Positions 29,489-38,603 are shown, numbered from the stretch's first letter. The stretch is DNA of 64,000 bases from Streptomyces sp. ISL-12 (GCF_018614415.1 NZ_JAGGOO010000041.1:21272-85271); one strand, 5' to 3'. Translations and numbers: made by a program. The notes: generated by a model not told the origin, from the sequence alone.

Positions 29489-30151
29489 TCAGCGGCCCTG
29501 GAACGCGTCCAGCGCCACGGCCTGGGCGATGGCGAGGCGCGGGTCCAGACCGGGCGCGGCCATGTCCACCACGTAGCGGTCGCGCAGCCCGAACTTCTTG
29601 TCGACCGTCATCACCGGCTTGCCGTCCGTCTCGAAGTCGAAGTGGTACGGCCACGGGAACGGCACCTGGTCCAGCGGCAGGAAGCCCCAGACGCGGCGGA
29701 AGACGGCCACGAACCAGTTGCGCTCCCGCCCGACGGCCGCGGGCGCACCCGGCTGGTCCAGCACCCACGTCGAGCGCACCAGGGAGGCGAAGAACCTCTC
29801 CTCGAACGTGCCGATGAGGTCGCCCTGGGCGTCCCGTACGTCGTAGCCGTCGCCGAGGTCGCGGAGGCTGCGGTCCCTCACGGTGAACAGGACCCGCTTC
29901 CTCGACTCGTCGGCGTAGAAGGTCGTCTCCTCCTTGAGCGAGAACCACTTCAGCTCGGCGACGGCGAGTACGTCGCCGTCGGAGCCGTCCGGCAGCAGCT
30001 CCCGCACGGTGTACCGCTGGGCCGTGAGGGCGACCTCCTGCCGCACGGTGAAACGCCCACCGGTCCACTGTCCCGCGCTGTCCGCGGTTCCGCCCACAGT
30101 CTTGCGCAAAGTTCCGCCCACAGTTCCGCTCCCGAAGCCGTCGGTTCCCAC
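29489..30151 (-). CDS. LURP-one/Tubby-C-like domain protein
   Basis: About 220 residues from GTG 30151. A beta-rich protein with FTVRQEVALTAQRYTVREL, VLAVAELKWFSLKEETTFY, VLFTVRDRSLRDLGDGYDVRDAQGD and WPYHFDFETDG, matching the LURP-one-related/YxjI style of 12-stranded barrel domain. The first about 25 residues are low-complexity with a repeated VGGT and a 14-bp DNA repeat (30087-30100 and 30111-30124), so the true start could be further in. Function unknown. Confidence 0.65.
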   Translation of the reverse strand: MGTDGFGSGTVGGTLRKTVGGTADSAGQWTGGRFTVRQEVALTAQRYTVRELLPDGSDGDVLAVAELKWFSLKEETTFYADESRKRVLFTVRDRSLRDLGDGYDVRDAQGDLIGTFEERFFASLVRSTWVLDQPGAPAAVGRERNWFVAVFRRVWGFLPLDQVPFPWPYHFDFETDGKPVMTVDKKFGLRDRYVVDMAAPGLDPRLAIAQAVALDAFQGR

Positions 30152-30342
30152 GCCGTCGCCCGTGTGCGTCCGGCGCAGCCATCGTCACCGCGCGCCCCGT
30201 CCCGGAGCAGTCTCCGTAAGTCGTCCTCGGCAACGACCAAAGAGGACAGGCGTCTTGGCGGGCCCGGCGTTCACTTTCGTCGTCCGGAGCCGCGCCGAAG
30301 GGGGGATGCGGACGCCCGGGGGCGAGCCTCTATCGTCTGCGC

Positions 30343-32085
30343 GTGGACGTAGCCGAAACACCCCGCACCGGCCTGTCGCTCCGTCGCCGGCTCGCCGCCG
30401 CCTCCCCCTGGCCCCGCAAGCGGATCGTCGGCGAGGCCGTACTCGCCGTGGCGCTCTCCGGGATCGCGGGCCCGCTCTACTCGACGGAGTCCGGGTCCGT
30501 GGCGCGGGGCGGCGCCCTGGCCCTGGCCGTCGCCGTACTGTCGCTGGCCCGCCGCGCCCTGCCGGCGACCGTGCTGATGGTCTCGTCGGCCCTGGCCGGG
30601 TCGGTCCTCGGTACGTTCGCGCTGCTGATCTGCGCCAGCTGGTCGGCGGGCAGCCGCATCGGGCGTCCGGCGCGCGCGCTGGCCGCGTACGCGGCCGGGC
30701 TCGCGCTCTACGTCGTTCCCGCCCTCACCGTCGCGGCCGACGACGGGCTCTGGACGTCGCCGCTGGTCACGCTCGCGCTGGGCGCGAGCCCCTTCCTGGT
30801 GATGGCGGTCGTGCCGGGGCTCGCCGCCCGGTACCGCGCCCAGCGCCACGCCCTGCTCGACGCCCTGCGCCGGCACAACGCCCAACTGGTGCGGGAGCAG
30901 GCGATGGTGGCGCGGCAGGCCCGGCTGCTGGAGCGGCACCGCATCGCCCAGGACATGCACGACAGCCTCGGCCACCAGCTCGCCCTGATCGCCGTGCACA
31001 CCGGGGCGCTGGAGGTGGACCCGGAGCTGAACGACCGCCAGCGGGAAGGGGTGGGCATCCTCCGGGAGGCCGCCAGGTCGGCGATGCGGGAGCTGCGGGA
31101 GGCCGTGGGCATCCTGCGGGACGACGCGGAGGCGTCCCCGCCCGGGGCCGAGGACCCCTCGGCGGACCGCACGGCGGCCTCCGTCGACACGCTGGTCGCC
31201 TCCTCGCGGGCCGCGGGCACGCCGGTGGAGCTGCGCCGGTCCGGCGCCGAACGGTCCCTCACGCCCGCCGTCGACCGCGCGGTGTACCGCATCGTGCAGG
31301 AGGCCCTGACCAACGCCCACAAGCACGCGCCGGGCGCCCCGATCACCGTGGCGCTGCGCTACGAACCCGACAGCCTGGTGGTCGAGGTGGCCAACGGCCC
31401 GGTACCGGCCGGGGCGCCGGCCGGTCCCCCCGCGATCAGCGGCGGCCAGGGACTGACGGGCCTGCGGGAGCGGGCCCGGCTGGTCGGCGGCATGGTGCAC
31501 ACCGGCCCCACCCCCGACGGGGGTTTCCGGCTCGCGGGTGTACTGCCGTACGGCGCCGTCGCCGGTGCCGGTGCCGGTGACACCGACGGCGAGCGGCCGT
31601 CCCGTCCGGACGAGGCGACTTTCGTCGCCGCGGACGACGACTTCCGGGGGAAGATCGGCGGGGGCTCCGCGGGCGACGGTGGTGGCGTCATCGAACGCAC
31701 CGATCCGCACAAGGAGTTCGCGACCATCATGAGCAGCAAGAAGAACGTCGCCCTGGGATGCGCCATCACCGCCGTGGTCCTCGTCGTGGGCGTCGGCGCC
31801 CTTCTGTTCTGGGGGGTGGGGAAGCTGATGGACGAGGTGGAGGACGGCGTCATCCCGGCGAGCGTGTACAAGTCGGCCCGGGTCGGCGACGCCGAGGCGG
31901 AGCTGCGGAAGAAGTTCCCGGAAGGCGGCTCGCTGCTCACCGACGGCGTGGAGAAGGACGGCCCGCCGCTGCCCGAGGACGCGGTCTGCGAGCACTTCGT
32001 GGACCAGGACGCGGACATCGTCTACCGGTTCTGCTTCCGCGACGGGAAGCTGTCCTCGAAGGAGTCCTACACGTACGAGGCGTGA
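30343..32085 (+). CDS. NarL-type sensor histidine kinase with C-terminal membrane segment and outside domain
   Basis: 580 residues. About four to five N-terminal membrane helices (about 25-165), then a HisKA_3 dimerisation domain with the phospho-acceptor His206 in QDMHDSLGHQ and an HATPase_c domain with VQEALTNAHKHAPG and GQGLTGLRERARLVGG. After a Gly/Asp-rich linker (about 405-460) come a further membrane helix (about 468-495) and about 85 outside residues with two Cys (VCEHF, YRFCFRDGK). The extension is in frame with no stop. An internal ATG at 31729 with AAGGAG 12 nt upstream might allow separate translation of the tail. The response regulator follows. Confidence 0.85.
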   Translation: MDVAETPRTGLSLRRRLAAASPWPRKRIVGEAVLAVALSGIAGPLYSTESGSVARGGALALAVAVLSLARRALPATVLMVSSALAGSVLGTFALLICASWSAGSRIGRPARALAAYAAGLALYVVPALTVAADDGLWTSPLVTLALGASPFLVMAVVPGLAARYRAQRHALLDALRRHNAQLVREQAMVARQARLLERHRIAQDMHDSLGHQLALIAVHTGALEVDPELNDRQREGVGILREAARSAMRELREAVGILRDDAEASPPGAEDPSADRTAASVDTLVASSRAAGTPVELRRSGAERSLTPAVDRAVYRIVQEALTNAHKHAPGAPITVALRYEPDSLVVEVANGPVPAGAPAGPPAISGGQGLTGLRERARLVGGMVHTGPTPDGGFRLAGVLPYGAVAGAGAGDTDGERPSRPDEATFVAADDDFRGKIGGGSAGDGGGVIERTDPHKEFATIMSSKKNVALGCAITAVVLVVGVGALLFWGVGKLMDEVEDGVIPASVYKSARVGDAEAELRKKFPEGGSLLTDGVEKDGPPLPEDAVCEHFVDQDADIVYRFCFRDGKLSSKESYTYEA

Positions 32086-32130
32086 CGCGGCCCGCGTGCC
32101 CACGCCCCCGGCCCGCGACCGCACCCGCGA

Positions 32131-32190
32131 CGGGATCGGGCGTCACGGGATCGGACATGGCGGGATCGGGCGTCACGGGATCGGGCATGA
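32131..32190 (+). repeat. Four 15-bp tandem repeats before the response regulator gene
   Basis: Units CGGGATCGGGCGTCA, CGGGATCGGACATGG, CGGGATCGGGCGTCA and CGGGATCGGGCATGA occupy 32131-32190, so it can also be read as a 30-bp unit twice. They lie in the 155-bp gap between the kinase stop and the regulator start. Confidence 0.9.
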
Positions 32191-32240
32191 TGGGCGGGCT
32201 CACCATCCGCTCGTCATACCGACACCGCGCAGGAGGCCGC

Positions 32241-32903
32241 GTGATCCGGGTCCTCGTCGCCGACGACGAACCGCTCATCAGGGCCGGCATCAGGATGATC
32301 CTCACCTCGGCCGACGACATCGACGTCGTCGCCGAGGCGCGGGACGGCAGGGAGGCGGTGGAGACCGCCCGGAGCATCGCGGTCGACGTGGCCCTGCTGG
32401 ACATCCAGATGCCCGTGATGGACGGGCTGACCGCGCTGGCCGAGCTGGGCCGCGCCGCGCCCGGGGTACGCGTGCTGATCCTGACCACGTTCGGGGAACG
32501 GGACAACGTCCTGCGGGCGCTCGGCCACGGCAGCGCGGGCTTCCTGCTGAAGGACTCCGCGCCGCAGGAACTGATCCACGCGGTCCGCGCGGCGGCGGCC
32601 GGCAACGCCTATCTGTCCCCGGCCGCCACCCGGCACGTGGTGGACACCCTCGCCTCCCCCTCCGCCACCGTGCGCGGCGAGGAGGCGCGCCGCCGCCTGG
32701 CCGGGCTGACGGCGCGCGAACGGGAGGTGCTGGCCCTGCTCGGCGAGGGCCTGTCCAACGCGGACGCCGGCGCCCGCCTGCACATGAGCGAGGCCACGGT
32801 GAAGACCTACGTCAGCCGCATCCTGACCAAGCTCGACTGCGAGAACAGGGTGCAGGCGGCGCTCCTGGCCCGGGACGCGGGCCTGGAGCCGAGCGCGGGC
32901 TGA
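32241..32903 (+). CDS. LuxR/NarL-family response regulator
   Basis: 220 residues. Receiver domain (about 1-120) with VLVADDEPLIRAG acidic pocket, phospho-acceptor Asp in VALLDIQMPVMDG and LKD near residue 105; C-terminal helix-turn-helix LuxR domain with LTAREREVLALLGEG and SEATVKTYVSRILTKL. GTG start at 32241 with a perfect AGGAGG 4 nt upstream. Cognate to the kinase just upstream. Its stop is 3 bp from the converging aldehyde dehydrogenase. Confidence 0.95.
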   Translation: MIRVLVADDEPLIRAGIRMILTSADDIDVVAEARDGREAVETARSIAVDVALLDIQMPVMDGLTALAELGRAAPGVRVLILTTFGERDNVLRALGHGSAGFLLKDSAPQELIHAVRAAAAGNAYLSPAATRHVVDTLASPSATVRGEEARRRLAGLTAREREVLALLGEGLSNADAGARLHMSEATVKTYVSRILTKLDCENRVQAALLARDAGLEPSAG

Positions 32904-32906
32904 GCC

Positions 32907-34436
32907 TCAGCGCTCCAGCACCCCGTTGAACCGCCGGGGCAGCCCCAGCTCGTTGGCGTCCCGCAGCTCCACCGGCAGCAGTGCCTCCGGCGTGTTCTGG
33001 TACACGACGGGCCGCAGCCACCGCTCGATCGCCGTCCCGCCCACCGACGTGGACGTCGACGTGGTCGCCGGGTACGGCCCCCCGTGGTGCTGGGCCGGAG
33101 CCACCGCGACCCCGGTCGGCCAGGCGTTCACCAGCACGCGCCCGGCCAGCGGCGTCAGCTCCTCCAGGATCTCCGCGCCCCGTCCCTCGCCGGCCGCCTC
33201 GCCGGAGGACAGGTGCACCGTCGCCGTCAGGTTGCCCGGCAGCCGCGACAGCACGGCCTCGACCTCGCCCTGGTCCTCGTAGCGCACCACGACGGTGACC
33301 GGTCCGAAGCACTCCTCCAGGAGCAGGTCGTACTCGCCCTCCTGGGCCAGCTTGCTCGCCGGCACCGTGAGGAAGCCGGGGCTGACGGTGTGCTCGTCGC
33401 CCGGGCCCGGGGTCACCGGGGCGTCGACACCGGGCAGCTCGGCCCGCTCGGCGACGCCGGCGATGAAGTTGTCCCGCATGCGGTGGTCGAGCAGGACCCC
33501 GGCGCCGGTGCCGCTGACGGCCTCGGTCAGGGACTTGACCAGCTGGTCACCGGCCGCGCCGGCGGGGGCCAGCACCAGGCCGGGCTTGACGCAGAACTGC
33601 CCGACGCCCATGGTCATGGACCCGGCCAGCCCGGTGCCGATCGCCTCGGGGCGCTCGGCCGCCGCGGCCTCGGTGACCACGACCGGGTTGAGGGAGCCCA
33701 GCTCGCCGTGGAAGGGGATCGGCACGGGGCGGGCCGCCGCCGCGTCGAAGAGGGCGCGTCCGCCGCGTACCGAGCCGGTGAAGCCGGCCGCCGCGATCAG
33801 CGGGTGCTTGACCAGCTCGACGCCGGCCTCGAAGCCGTGCACCAGACCGACGACGCCCTCGGGGATGTCGTGCCGGGCTGCGGCGCGGCGCAGCACGGCG
33901 GCGACCCGCTCGGACAGGGCGGGGTGGTCGGGGTGGGCCTTGACCACGACCGGGCAGCCGGCCGCGAGCGCGCTCGCGGTGTCGCCGCCGGGGACGGAGA
34001 AGGCGAAGGGGAAGTTGGAGGCCGAGTAGACGGCGACCACGCCGAGCGGCACCTTGTAGCGGCGCAGGTCGGGGACGGGCGGCGTGGCGGTGTCGTCCGG
34101 GTGGTCGATGACGACACCCAGGAACTCGCCCTCGTCGACGATCTTCGCGAAGGCCCGCAGCTGGTAGCAGGTGCGGGCGAGTTCGCCGTTCAGCCGGACC
34201 GGGCCGAGCGCCGTCTCGGCGTCCGCGACCTCGACGAGCGCGTCCTTGGCCGCCTCCAGCTCGTCGGCGGCGGTCCGCAGGAAGGCGGCGCGGACGGTGC
34301 GGTCGGCGAGCGCCTCGCGCGCGGCGTGCGCGGCGCGGACGGCGGCGTCCACGTCCTGGGCCGTCGCCTCCACCGCGACCTGTTCGCGCTGCTTCCCGGT
34401 ACGGGGGTCGACACTCCAGACTGGTGTTGCTGCCAC
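32907..34436 (-). CDS. Aldehyde dehydrogenase, 2-oxoglutarate-semialdehyde type
   Basis: 509 residues. NAD(P)-dependent aldehyde dehydrogenase with YSASNFPFAFSVPGGDTASALAAGCPVV-type cofactor region, VVVKAHPDHPALSE, GFTGSVRGGRALFDAA, catalytic Glu in PFHGELGSLNPV and nucleophile Cys in GVGQFCVKPGL. The subgroup includes 2,5-dioxovalerate dehydrogenases of hydroxyproline, arabinose and glucarate breakdown. GTG start 34436 has GGAGGG 7 nt upstream. Divergent from an IclR regulator with an inverted repeat between, which suggests local control. Confidence 0.9.
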   Translation of the reverse strand: MAATPVWSVDPRTGKQREQVAVEATAQDVDAAVRAAHAAREALADRTVRAAFLRTAADELEAAKDALVEVADAETALGPVRLNGELARTCYQLRAFAKIVDEGEFLGVVIDHPDDTATPPVPDLRRYKVPLGVVAVYSASNFPFAFSVPGGDTASALAAGCPVVVKAHPDHPALSERVAAVLRRAAARHDIPEGVVGLVHGFEAGVELVKHPLIAAAGFTGSVRGGRALFDAAAARPVPIPFHGELGSLNPVVVTEAAAAERPEAIGTGLAGSMTMGVGQFCVKPGLVLAPAGAAGDQLVKSLTEAVSGTGAGVLLDHRMRDNFIAGVAERAELPGVDAPVTPGPGDEHTVSPGFLTVPASKLAQEGEYDLLLEECFGPVTVVVRYEDQGEVEAVLSRLPGNLTATVHLSSGEAAGEGRGAEILEELTPLAGRVLVNAWPTGVAVAPAQHHGGPYPATTSTSTSVGGTAIERWLRPVVYQNTPEALLPVELRDANELGLPRRFNGVLER

Positions 34437-34460
34437 CGCGGGTCCCTCCAGATCTAGGGA

Positions 34461-34478
34461 CGTTCGATATACTGAACG
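34461..34478. promoter_or_regulatory. Candidate IclR operator
   Basis: Inverted repeat CGTTC-N8-GAACG (34461-34465 and 34474-34478, spacer gatatact) lies in the 103-bp gap between the divergent aldehyde dehydrogenase and iclR-type genes. The spacing and GTTC half sites resemble operators of IclR-family regulators. Confidence 0.55.
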
Positions 34479-34539
34479 CTGTCTCCATGGATGAATACGC
34501 TCGGAGACTATTTCCCGTCCGACGAAGGGGTCAAGGCCG

Positions 34540-35313
34540 ATGCCGACAGGCGAGACAGGCGGCGGAGCGCAGGTCAAGTCCGCGGTGCGGACCGTCGAAC
34601 TGCTGGAGTACTTCGCCGGACGCCCCGGCATGCACTCCCTCGCGTCGGTCCAGGAGGCCGTCGGGTACCCGAAGTCGAGCCTCTACATGCTGCTGCGCAC
34701 CCTGGTCGACCTCGGCTGGGTGGAGACGGACGCCACCGGCACGCGGTACGGCATCGGCGTACGGGCGCTGCTGGTCGGCACCTCCTACATCGACGGCGAC
34801 GAGGTGGTCGCGGCGGCCCGCCCGACCCTGGACCGGCTGAGCGACGACACCACCGAGACCATCCACCTCGCCCGCCTGGACGGCACCAACGTGGTCTACC
34901 TGGCCACCCGCCAGTCCCAGCACTACCTGCGCCCCTTCACCCGCGTCGGCCGCCGCCTGCCCGCCCACTCCACCTCCCTCGGCAAGGCGCTGCTGAGCAC
35001 GTACACCGACGAGCAGGTCCGCAAGCTGCTCCCCGAGACGCTGCCGGCACTGACCGAGCACACCCTCACCGACCGGGAGGAGCTGATCGGGGAGCTGCGC
35101 CAGATCCGCGAGCAGGGCTTCGCCGTGGACCGCGAGGAGAACACGCTGGGGCTGCGCTGCTTCGGCGTCGCGATCCCCTACCGCACCCCCGCGCGGGACG
35201 CGATCAGCTGCTCGGTGCCGGTGGCGCGGCTGACCCCGGCCCACGAGCAGCTGGTCAAGGACGCCTTGTTCGACGCCCGCGACCGGCTGCTGCTGGCCAC
35301 CCGGAGGCTCTGA
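34540..35313 (+). CDS. IclR-family transcriptional regulator
   Basis: 257 residues. N-terminal winged helix-turn-helix (about 12-75: KSAVRTVELLEYFAG, SSLYMLLRTLVDLGWVE) and C-terminal IclR effector-binding domain with HLARLDGTNVVYLATRQS, STSLGKALLS and GFAVDREENTLGLRCFGVAIPY. It likely represses or activates the divergent aldehyde dehydrogenase gene. A GNAT gene begins 3 bp after its stop. Confidence 0.92.
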   Translation: MPTGETGGGAQVKSAVRTVELLEYFAGRPGMHSLASVQEAVGYPKSSLYMLLRTLVDLGWVETDATGTRYGIGVRALLVGTSYIDGDEVVAAARPTLDRLSDDTTETIHLARLDGTNVVYLATRQSQHYLRPFTRVGRRLPAHSTSLGKALLSTYTDEQVRKLLPETLPALTEHTLTDREELIGELRQIREQGFAVDREENTLGLRCFGVAIPYRTPARDAISCSVPVARLTPAHEQLVKDALFDARDRLLLATRRL

Positions 35314-35316
35314 GCG

Positions 35317-35790
35317 ATGCGGGTGGCGCTGCGCGAGGTGCACGACAGCGACCTGCCGGTCTTCTTCCGGCACTTCCAGGACCCCGAGGCGCTGCGCATG
35401 GCGGCGTTCACCCCCGAGGACCCGGCCGACCATGCCGCCTTCGAGGCGCGCTGGAAGCGGATCAGGTCCTCGGCCGACGTGGCGCGCACGATCCTCGCCG
35501 ACGGGGACGTGGTGGGCAACGCGGCGGTGTACGGGGAACCGGGCGAGCGCGAGGTGACGTACTGGGTGGACCGCGCGTACTGGGGCCGGGGCGTGGCGAC
35601 GGCCGCGCTGCGCGCGCTGCTGGCCGAGGTCCCCGAGCGCCCGCTGTACGCGCGGGCCGCCGCCGACAACGCGGGCTCGCTGCGGCTGCTGGAGAAGTGC
35701 GGCTTCCGTCCCGGCGTGCGGGCGAGGGCCTTCGCGCAGGCGCGGGGCGAGGAGATCGAGGAGATCGTGCTGACGCTGTCGCGTTCATGA
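35317..35790 (+). CDS. GNAT-family N-acetyltransferase
   Basis: 157 residues of RimJ/RimL-like type. The acetyl-CoA loop is YWGRGVATAALRALL, followed by RAAADNAGSLRLLEKCGFRPG. Starts 3 bp after the IclR gene and probably is co-translated. The stop lies inside a 10-bp tandem repeat and a terminator follows. Acceptor unknown. Confidence 0.88.
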   Translation: MRVALREVHDSDLPVFFRHFQDPEALRMAAFTPEDPADHAAFEARWKRIRSSADVARTILADGDVVGNAAVYGEPGEREVTYWVDRAYWGRGVATAALRALLAEVPERPLYARAAADNAGSLRLLEKCGFRPGVRARAFAQARGEEIEEIVLTLSRS

Positions 35791-35825
35791 GACGACATGA
35801 GACGGCATGAGATGACATGAGACGA
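35786..35825 (+). repeat. Four 10-bp tandem repeats (CATGAGACGA)
   Basis: Units CATGAGACGA, CATGAGACGG, CATGAGATGA and CATGAGACGA run from 35786 to 35825; the GNAT stop codon is in the first unit, so changes in copy number would not affect the protein. Confidence 0.9.
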
Positions 35826-35839
35826 CGATGAGAAATCGG

Positions 35840-35864
35840 GCGGGAGGGAACGATTCCCTCCCGC
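35840..35864 (+). terminator. Hairpin terminator after the GNAT gene
   Basis: Perfect 11-bp stem, GCGGGAGGGAA (35840-35850) with TTCCCTCCCGC (35854-35864), 3-nt loop, followed by CTTTCGTCGTC. Lies 20 bp before the transpeptidase start. Confidence 0.8.
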
Positions 35865-35883
35865 CTTTCGTCGTCTGAGCGGG

Positions 35884-37341
35884 ATGAACAAGACGATCAG
35901 GCGCGCGTCGGTCTTCGCACTGCTCCTGGTGTTCGCACTGCTGGTGCGGGCCACCTGGGTGCAGTTCTACGAGGGCCAGGCGCTGGCGGACGACACGGAC
36001 AACCGGCGCAACGCGATACAGACGTACGCGGGGCCGCTCGGGAACATCATCGTGGCCGGCGAGGCGGTCACCGGATCGGCGCGGACGGAGGGCAGTGACC
36101 TCGCGTACAAGCGCACGTACAAGGACGGCGAGCTGTACGCGGCGGTGACCGGCTACGCCTCGCAGGCCTACGCGCCCACCCAGCTGGAGGGCATCTACGA
36201 GGACCTGCTCAACGGCACCGACCCGCAGCTGAAGACGGTGATGGACACCGTCACCGACCAGCGGGCCGACCCGGGCAACGTGATCACGACGATCGACCCG
36301 GACGTGCAGCGGGCCGGGTACGAGGCGCTGGGCGACACCAAAGGCGCCGCCGTCGCGATCGACCCGAAGACCGGGAAGATCCTCGGGGTGGTGTCGACCC
36401 CGTCCTACGACCCGACCTCGCTCACCGACGCCAACACGGCCGGTACGGCGTGGAAGAAGCTGAACGCGGACGACGACAAGCCGCTGACCAACCGCGCCCT
36501 GCGCCAGCCGCTGCCGCCGGGTTCGACGTTCAAGCTGGTGGTGGCATCGGCGGCGCTGGAGGACGGCCTGTACGCGTCGGTGGACGAGAAGACCGACAGC
36601 CCCGACCCGTACACCCTGCCCGGCACGGTCACCCCGCTGACCAACGAGAACCCGAACGCCCCCTGCGAGAACGCCACCATCCGCGTCGCGCTCCAGTACT
36701 CCTGCAACAACGTCTTCGGCAAGATGGCCGTCGACCTGGGCCAGGACAAGGTGCGGGCGATGGCGGAGAAGTTCGGCTTCAACGACGACGAGCAGGACGT
36801 CCCGGTCCGGGCGTACACCAGCGTCTACCCCTCGGACATGGACGAGGCGCAGACCGGCCTGTCGGGCATCGGCCAGTTCGACGTGACCGCGACCCCGCTC
36901 CAGATGGCGATGGTCTCCGCCGCCCTCGCCAACGGCGGCGAGCTGGTCACCCCGCACATGGTGGCGCAGACCACCGACAGCGACGGCGACGTCCTCAAGG
37001 ACTACGACGAGGACGCGAAGACGACGAGGATCGTCAGCTCCGACACCGCCGAGCAGCTCCAGTCGGCGATGCAGACGGTGGTCGAGGACGGCACCGGCTC
37101 CAACGCCCAGATCGACGGCGCCACGGTGGGCGGCAAGACCGGTACCGCGCAGCACGGCGAGAACAACAGCAAGACGCCGTACGCCTGGTTCACGTCCTAC
37201 GCCAAGTCGGACTCGACGGGCGAGGAGGTCGCCGTCGCGGTGATGGTCGAGCAGTCCGACGCGGCCCGCTCGGAGGTCAGCGGCAACGGGCTGGCGGCAC
37301 CGGTGGCGAAGGCGATGATGCAGGCGGCGCTGGACGACTGA
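35884..37341 (+). CDS. Class B penicillin-binding protein (D,D-transpeptidase)
   Basis: 485 residues. N-terminal membrane anchor (about 5-23), a dimerisation-type linker domain including ELYAAVTGYAS, then the transpeptidase domain with all three active-site motifs: SxxK as PGSTFK (Ser214, Lys217), SxN as SCN (Ser273) and KTG as GGKTGTA (Lys418). This matches the PbpA/PBP2 group that crosslinks peptidoglycan outside the membrane. No rodA/ftsW partner is adjacent, unlike the main pbpA locus, so it may be an extra copy. Weak ribosome site before ATG 35884. Confidence 0.92.
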   Translation: MNKTIRRASVFALLLVFALLVRATWVQFYEGQALADDTDNRRNAIQTYAGPLGNIIVAGEAVTGSARTEGSDLAYKRTYKDGELYAAVTGYASQAYAPTQLEGIYEDLLNGTDPQLKTVMDTVTDQRADPGNVITTIDPDVQRAGYEALGDTKGAAVAIDPKTGKILGVVSTPSYDPTSLTDANTAGTAWKKLNADDDKPLTNRALRQPLPPGSTFKLVVASAALEDGLYASVDEKTDSPDPYTLPGTVTPLTNENPNAPCENATIRVALQYSCNNVFGKMAVDLGQDKVRAMAEKFGFNDDEQDVPVRAYTSVYPSDMDEAQTGLSGIGQFDVTATPLQMAMVSAALANGGELVTPHMVAQTTDSDGDVLKDYDEDAKTTRIVSSDTAEQLQSAMQTVVEDGTGSNAQIDGATVGGKTGTAQHGENNSKTPYAWFTSYAKSDSTGEEVAVAVMVEQSDAARSEVSGNGLAAPVAKAMMQAALDD

Positions 37342-37971
37342 CTAGCCGAGCAGCTTGAGAAGCTGAGCATCGAGGAGAACACCGGGGACATCGGGCGTAC
37401 CACTGAGGTAGGCGACGGTGTCCCCGGCGCGCAGCACGAAGGCCCGCGTCCCGCCGGCACTCAGCCCGACCGCCTGATCGACCCCGTCGGGCGCGGTCAC
37501 GGCAACGACCTTCCCGAACTCCCGCCGCTCACCATCGACAGTCCCCTCGAACCCCTCCGCACAGGAGTCGAACGCGGCCCCGATCGCGTCCAGCGCACCG
37601 GCGGCCTGCCCGGCCCCGTACTCGGCGACCACCACCCGCACCTCGGCCCCCTCCCCCACCACGTCCCGCACCTCGACGGACGAGGGCTCACCGACGACCG
37701 CGCCGGCCAGCGCGTAGGCAAGCGGAGCACAGGCGTCCACGCCGACCGCGACCTCGGCCCGCGCCCCTTTCCCGACGCTGAACCCCTCCACGTCCTGCCC
37801 GCCGAGCACGGCACCATCCACCCCGCCCGGCCTCGCGGAGGCACTCGCCTGAACACTCGGCTTCAGCAGCCCCTCCGCGGAGTCACCCCCACCGGCGACC
37901 ACGTCACACGCGGCCAGCCCTCCACACAGAACGGCCAGCGCCCCGCCCCACCCCACCCGCCGCACATCCAC
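37342..37971 (-). CDS. Probable lipoprotein of unknown function
   Basis: About 209 residues. The GTG at 37971 with GGAG about 9 nt upstream gives a short basic N-terminus (VDVRRVGWGG), hydrophobic core and lipobox LAAC, so the Cys should be lipidated. The rest is beta-rich with two Cys (DACAP, FDSCAEGF) that could pair. The stop directly abuts the converging transpeptidase stop. No family recognised; extracytoplasmic location is the only safe inference. Confidence 0.8.
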   Translation of the reverse strand: MDVRRVGWGGALAVLCGGLAACDVVAGGGDSAEGLLKPSVQASASARPGGVDGAVLGGQDVEGFSVGKGARAEVAVGVDACAPLAYALAGAVVGEPSSVEVRDVVGEGAEVRVVVAEYGAGQAAGALDAIGAAFDSCAEGFEGTVDGERREFGKVVAVTAPDGVDQAVGLSAGGTRAFVLRAGDTVAYLSGTPDVPGVLLDAQLLKLLG

Positions 37972-38132
37972 CGTCGCGCTCCGCTCGACCAGGCCGTATA
38001 CGGCGCGGGCGGGACCCGTACGGCCGCCCGCGCTCCCGCAACCTACCGTGTCGGATCTTCGACTGGCGGGCGGCCTCACCACAGATGTCCGTGGTGGTGC
38101 GGGGTTGTTGGCGTCGTCTTCCGTCTGGCGGT

Positions 38133-38603
38133 TCAGCCCAAGTACGGCTTCTCGCGCTGTTCCAGAAAGTGCTGGATCCTGAGCCGTTGGGTGTGGTGCA
38201 TAGGCAGTTGCTGGATCTCATCCGGCGGCACGAACCGAAGCTCGGTGGACTCGTCGGAGATCTCCAGCCGGCCACCGGTGATGCGGGCGGTGAAGCAGAC
38301 GTTGAACTGTCGCCGCACTTCGCCGTCGGCGTAGGCGATGATGTGTTTTGGGTCGGTGTAGGTCCCGACCAGCCCGGTGATCTCGACGTCGAGGCCAGTT
38401 TCTTCCTTGACCTCGCGGACGGCCGTGCCTGGCAGGGAGTCGGTGAGGTCCATGCCGCCTCCGGGCAGGGCCCACAGGTCGTTGTCGCGGCGGCGCTGGA
38501 GAAGAATGCGCCCGTGGTCGTCGGTGACGACGGCGGAGGCGGCGACGACCATGCTGTTCGGCTTGGGTGCGCTGGGGTCGTCGTAGTACTCGGTGCGGAC
38601 CAC
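38133..38603 (-). CDS. NUDIX hydrolase
   Basis: 156 residues. The Nudix box is clear: GGGMDLTDSLPGTAVREVKEETGLDVE follows the GX5EX7REUXEEXGU pattern. It likely hydrolyses a nucleoside diphosphate derivative. GTG start 38603 is 2 bp after the stop of the XRE/PLD-like gene, with GGAGAGGAAGG overlapping that stop, so the two are co-translated. No more specific substrate can be given. Confidence 0.9.
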   Translation of the reverse strand: MVRTEYYDDPSAPKPNSMVVAASAVVTDDHGRILLQRRRDNDLWALPGGGMDLTDSLPGTAVREVKEETGLDVEITGLVGTYTDPKHIIAYADGEVRRQFNVCFTARITGGRLEISDESTELRFVPPDEIQQLPMHHTQRLRIQHFLEQREKPYLG

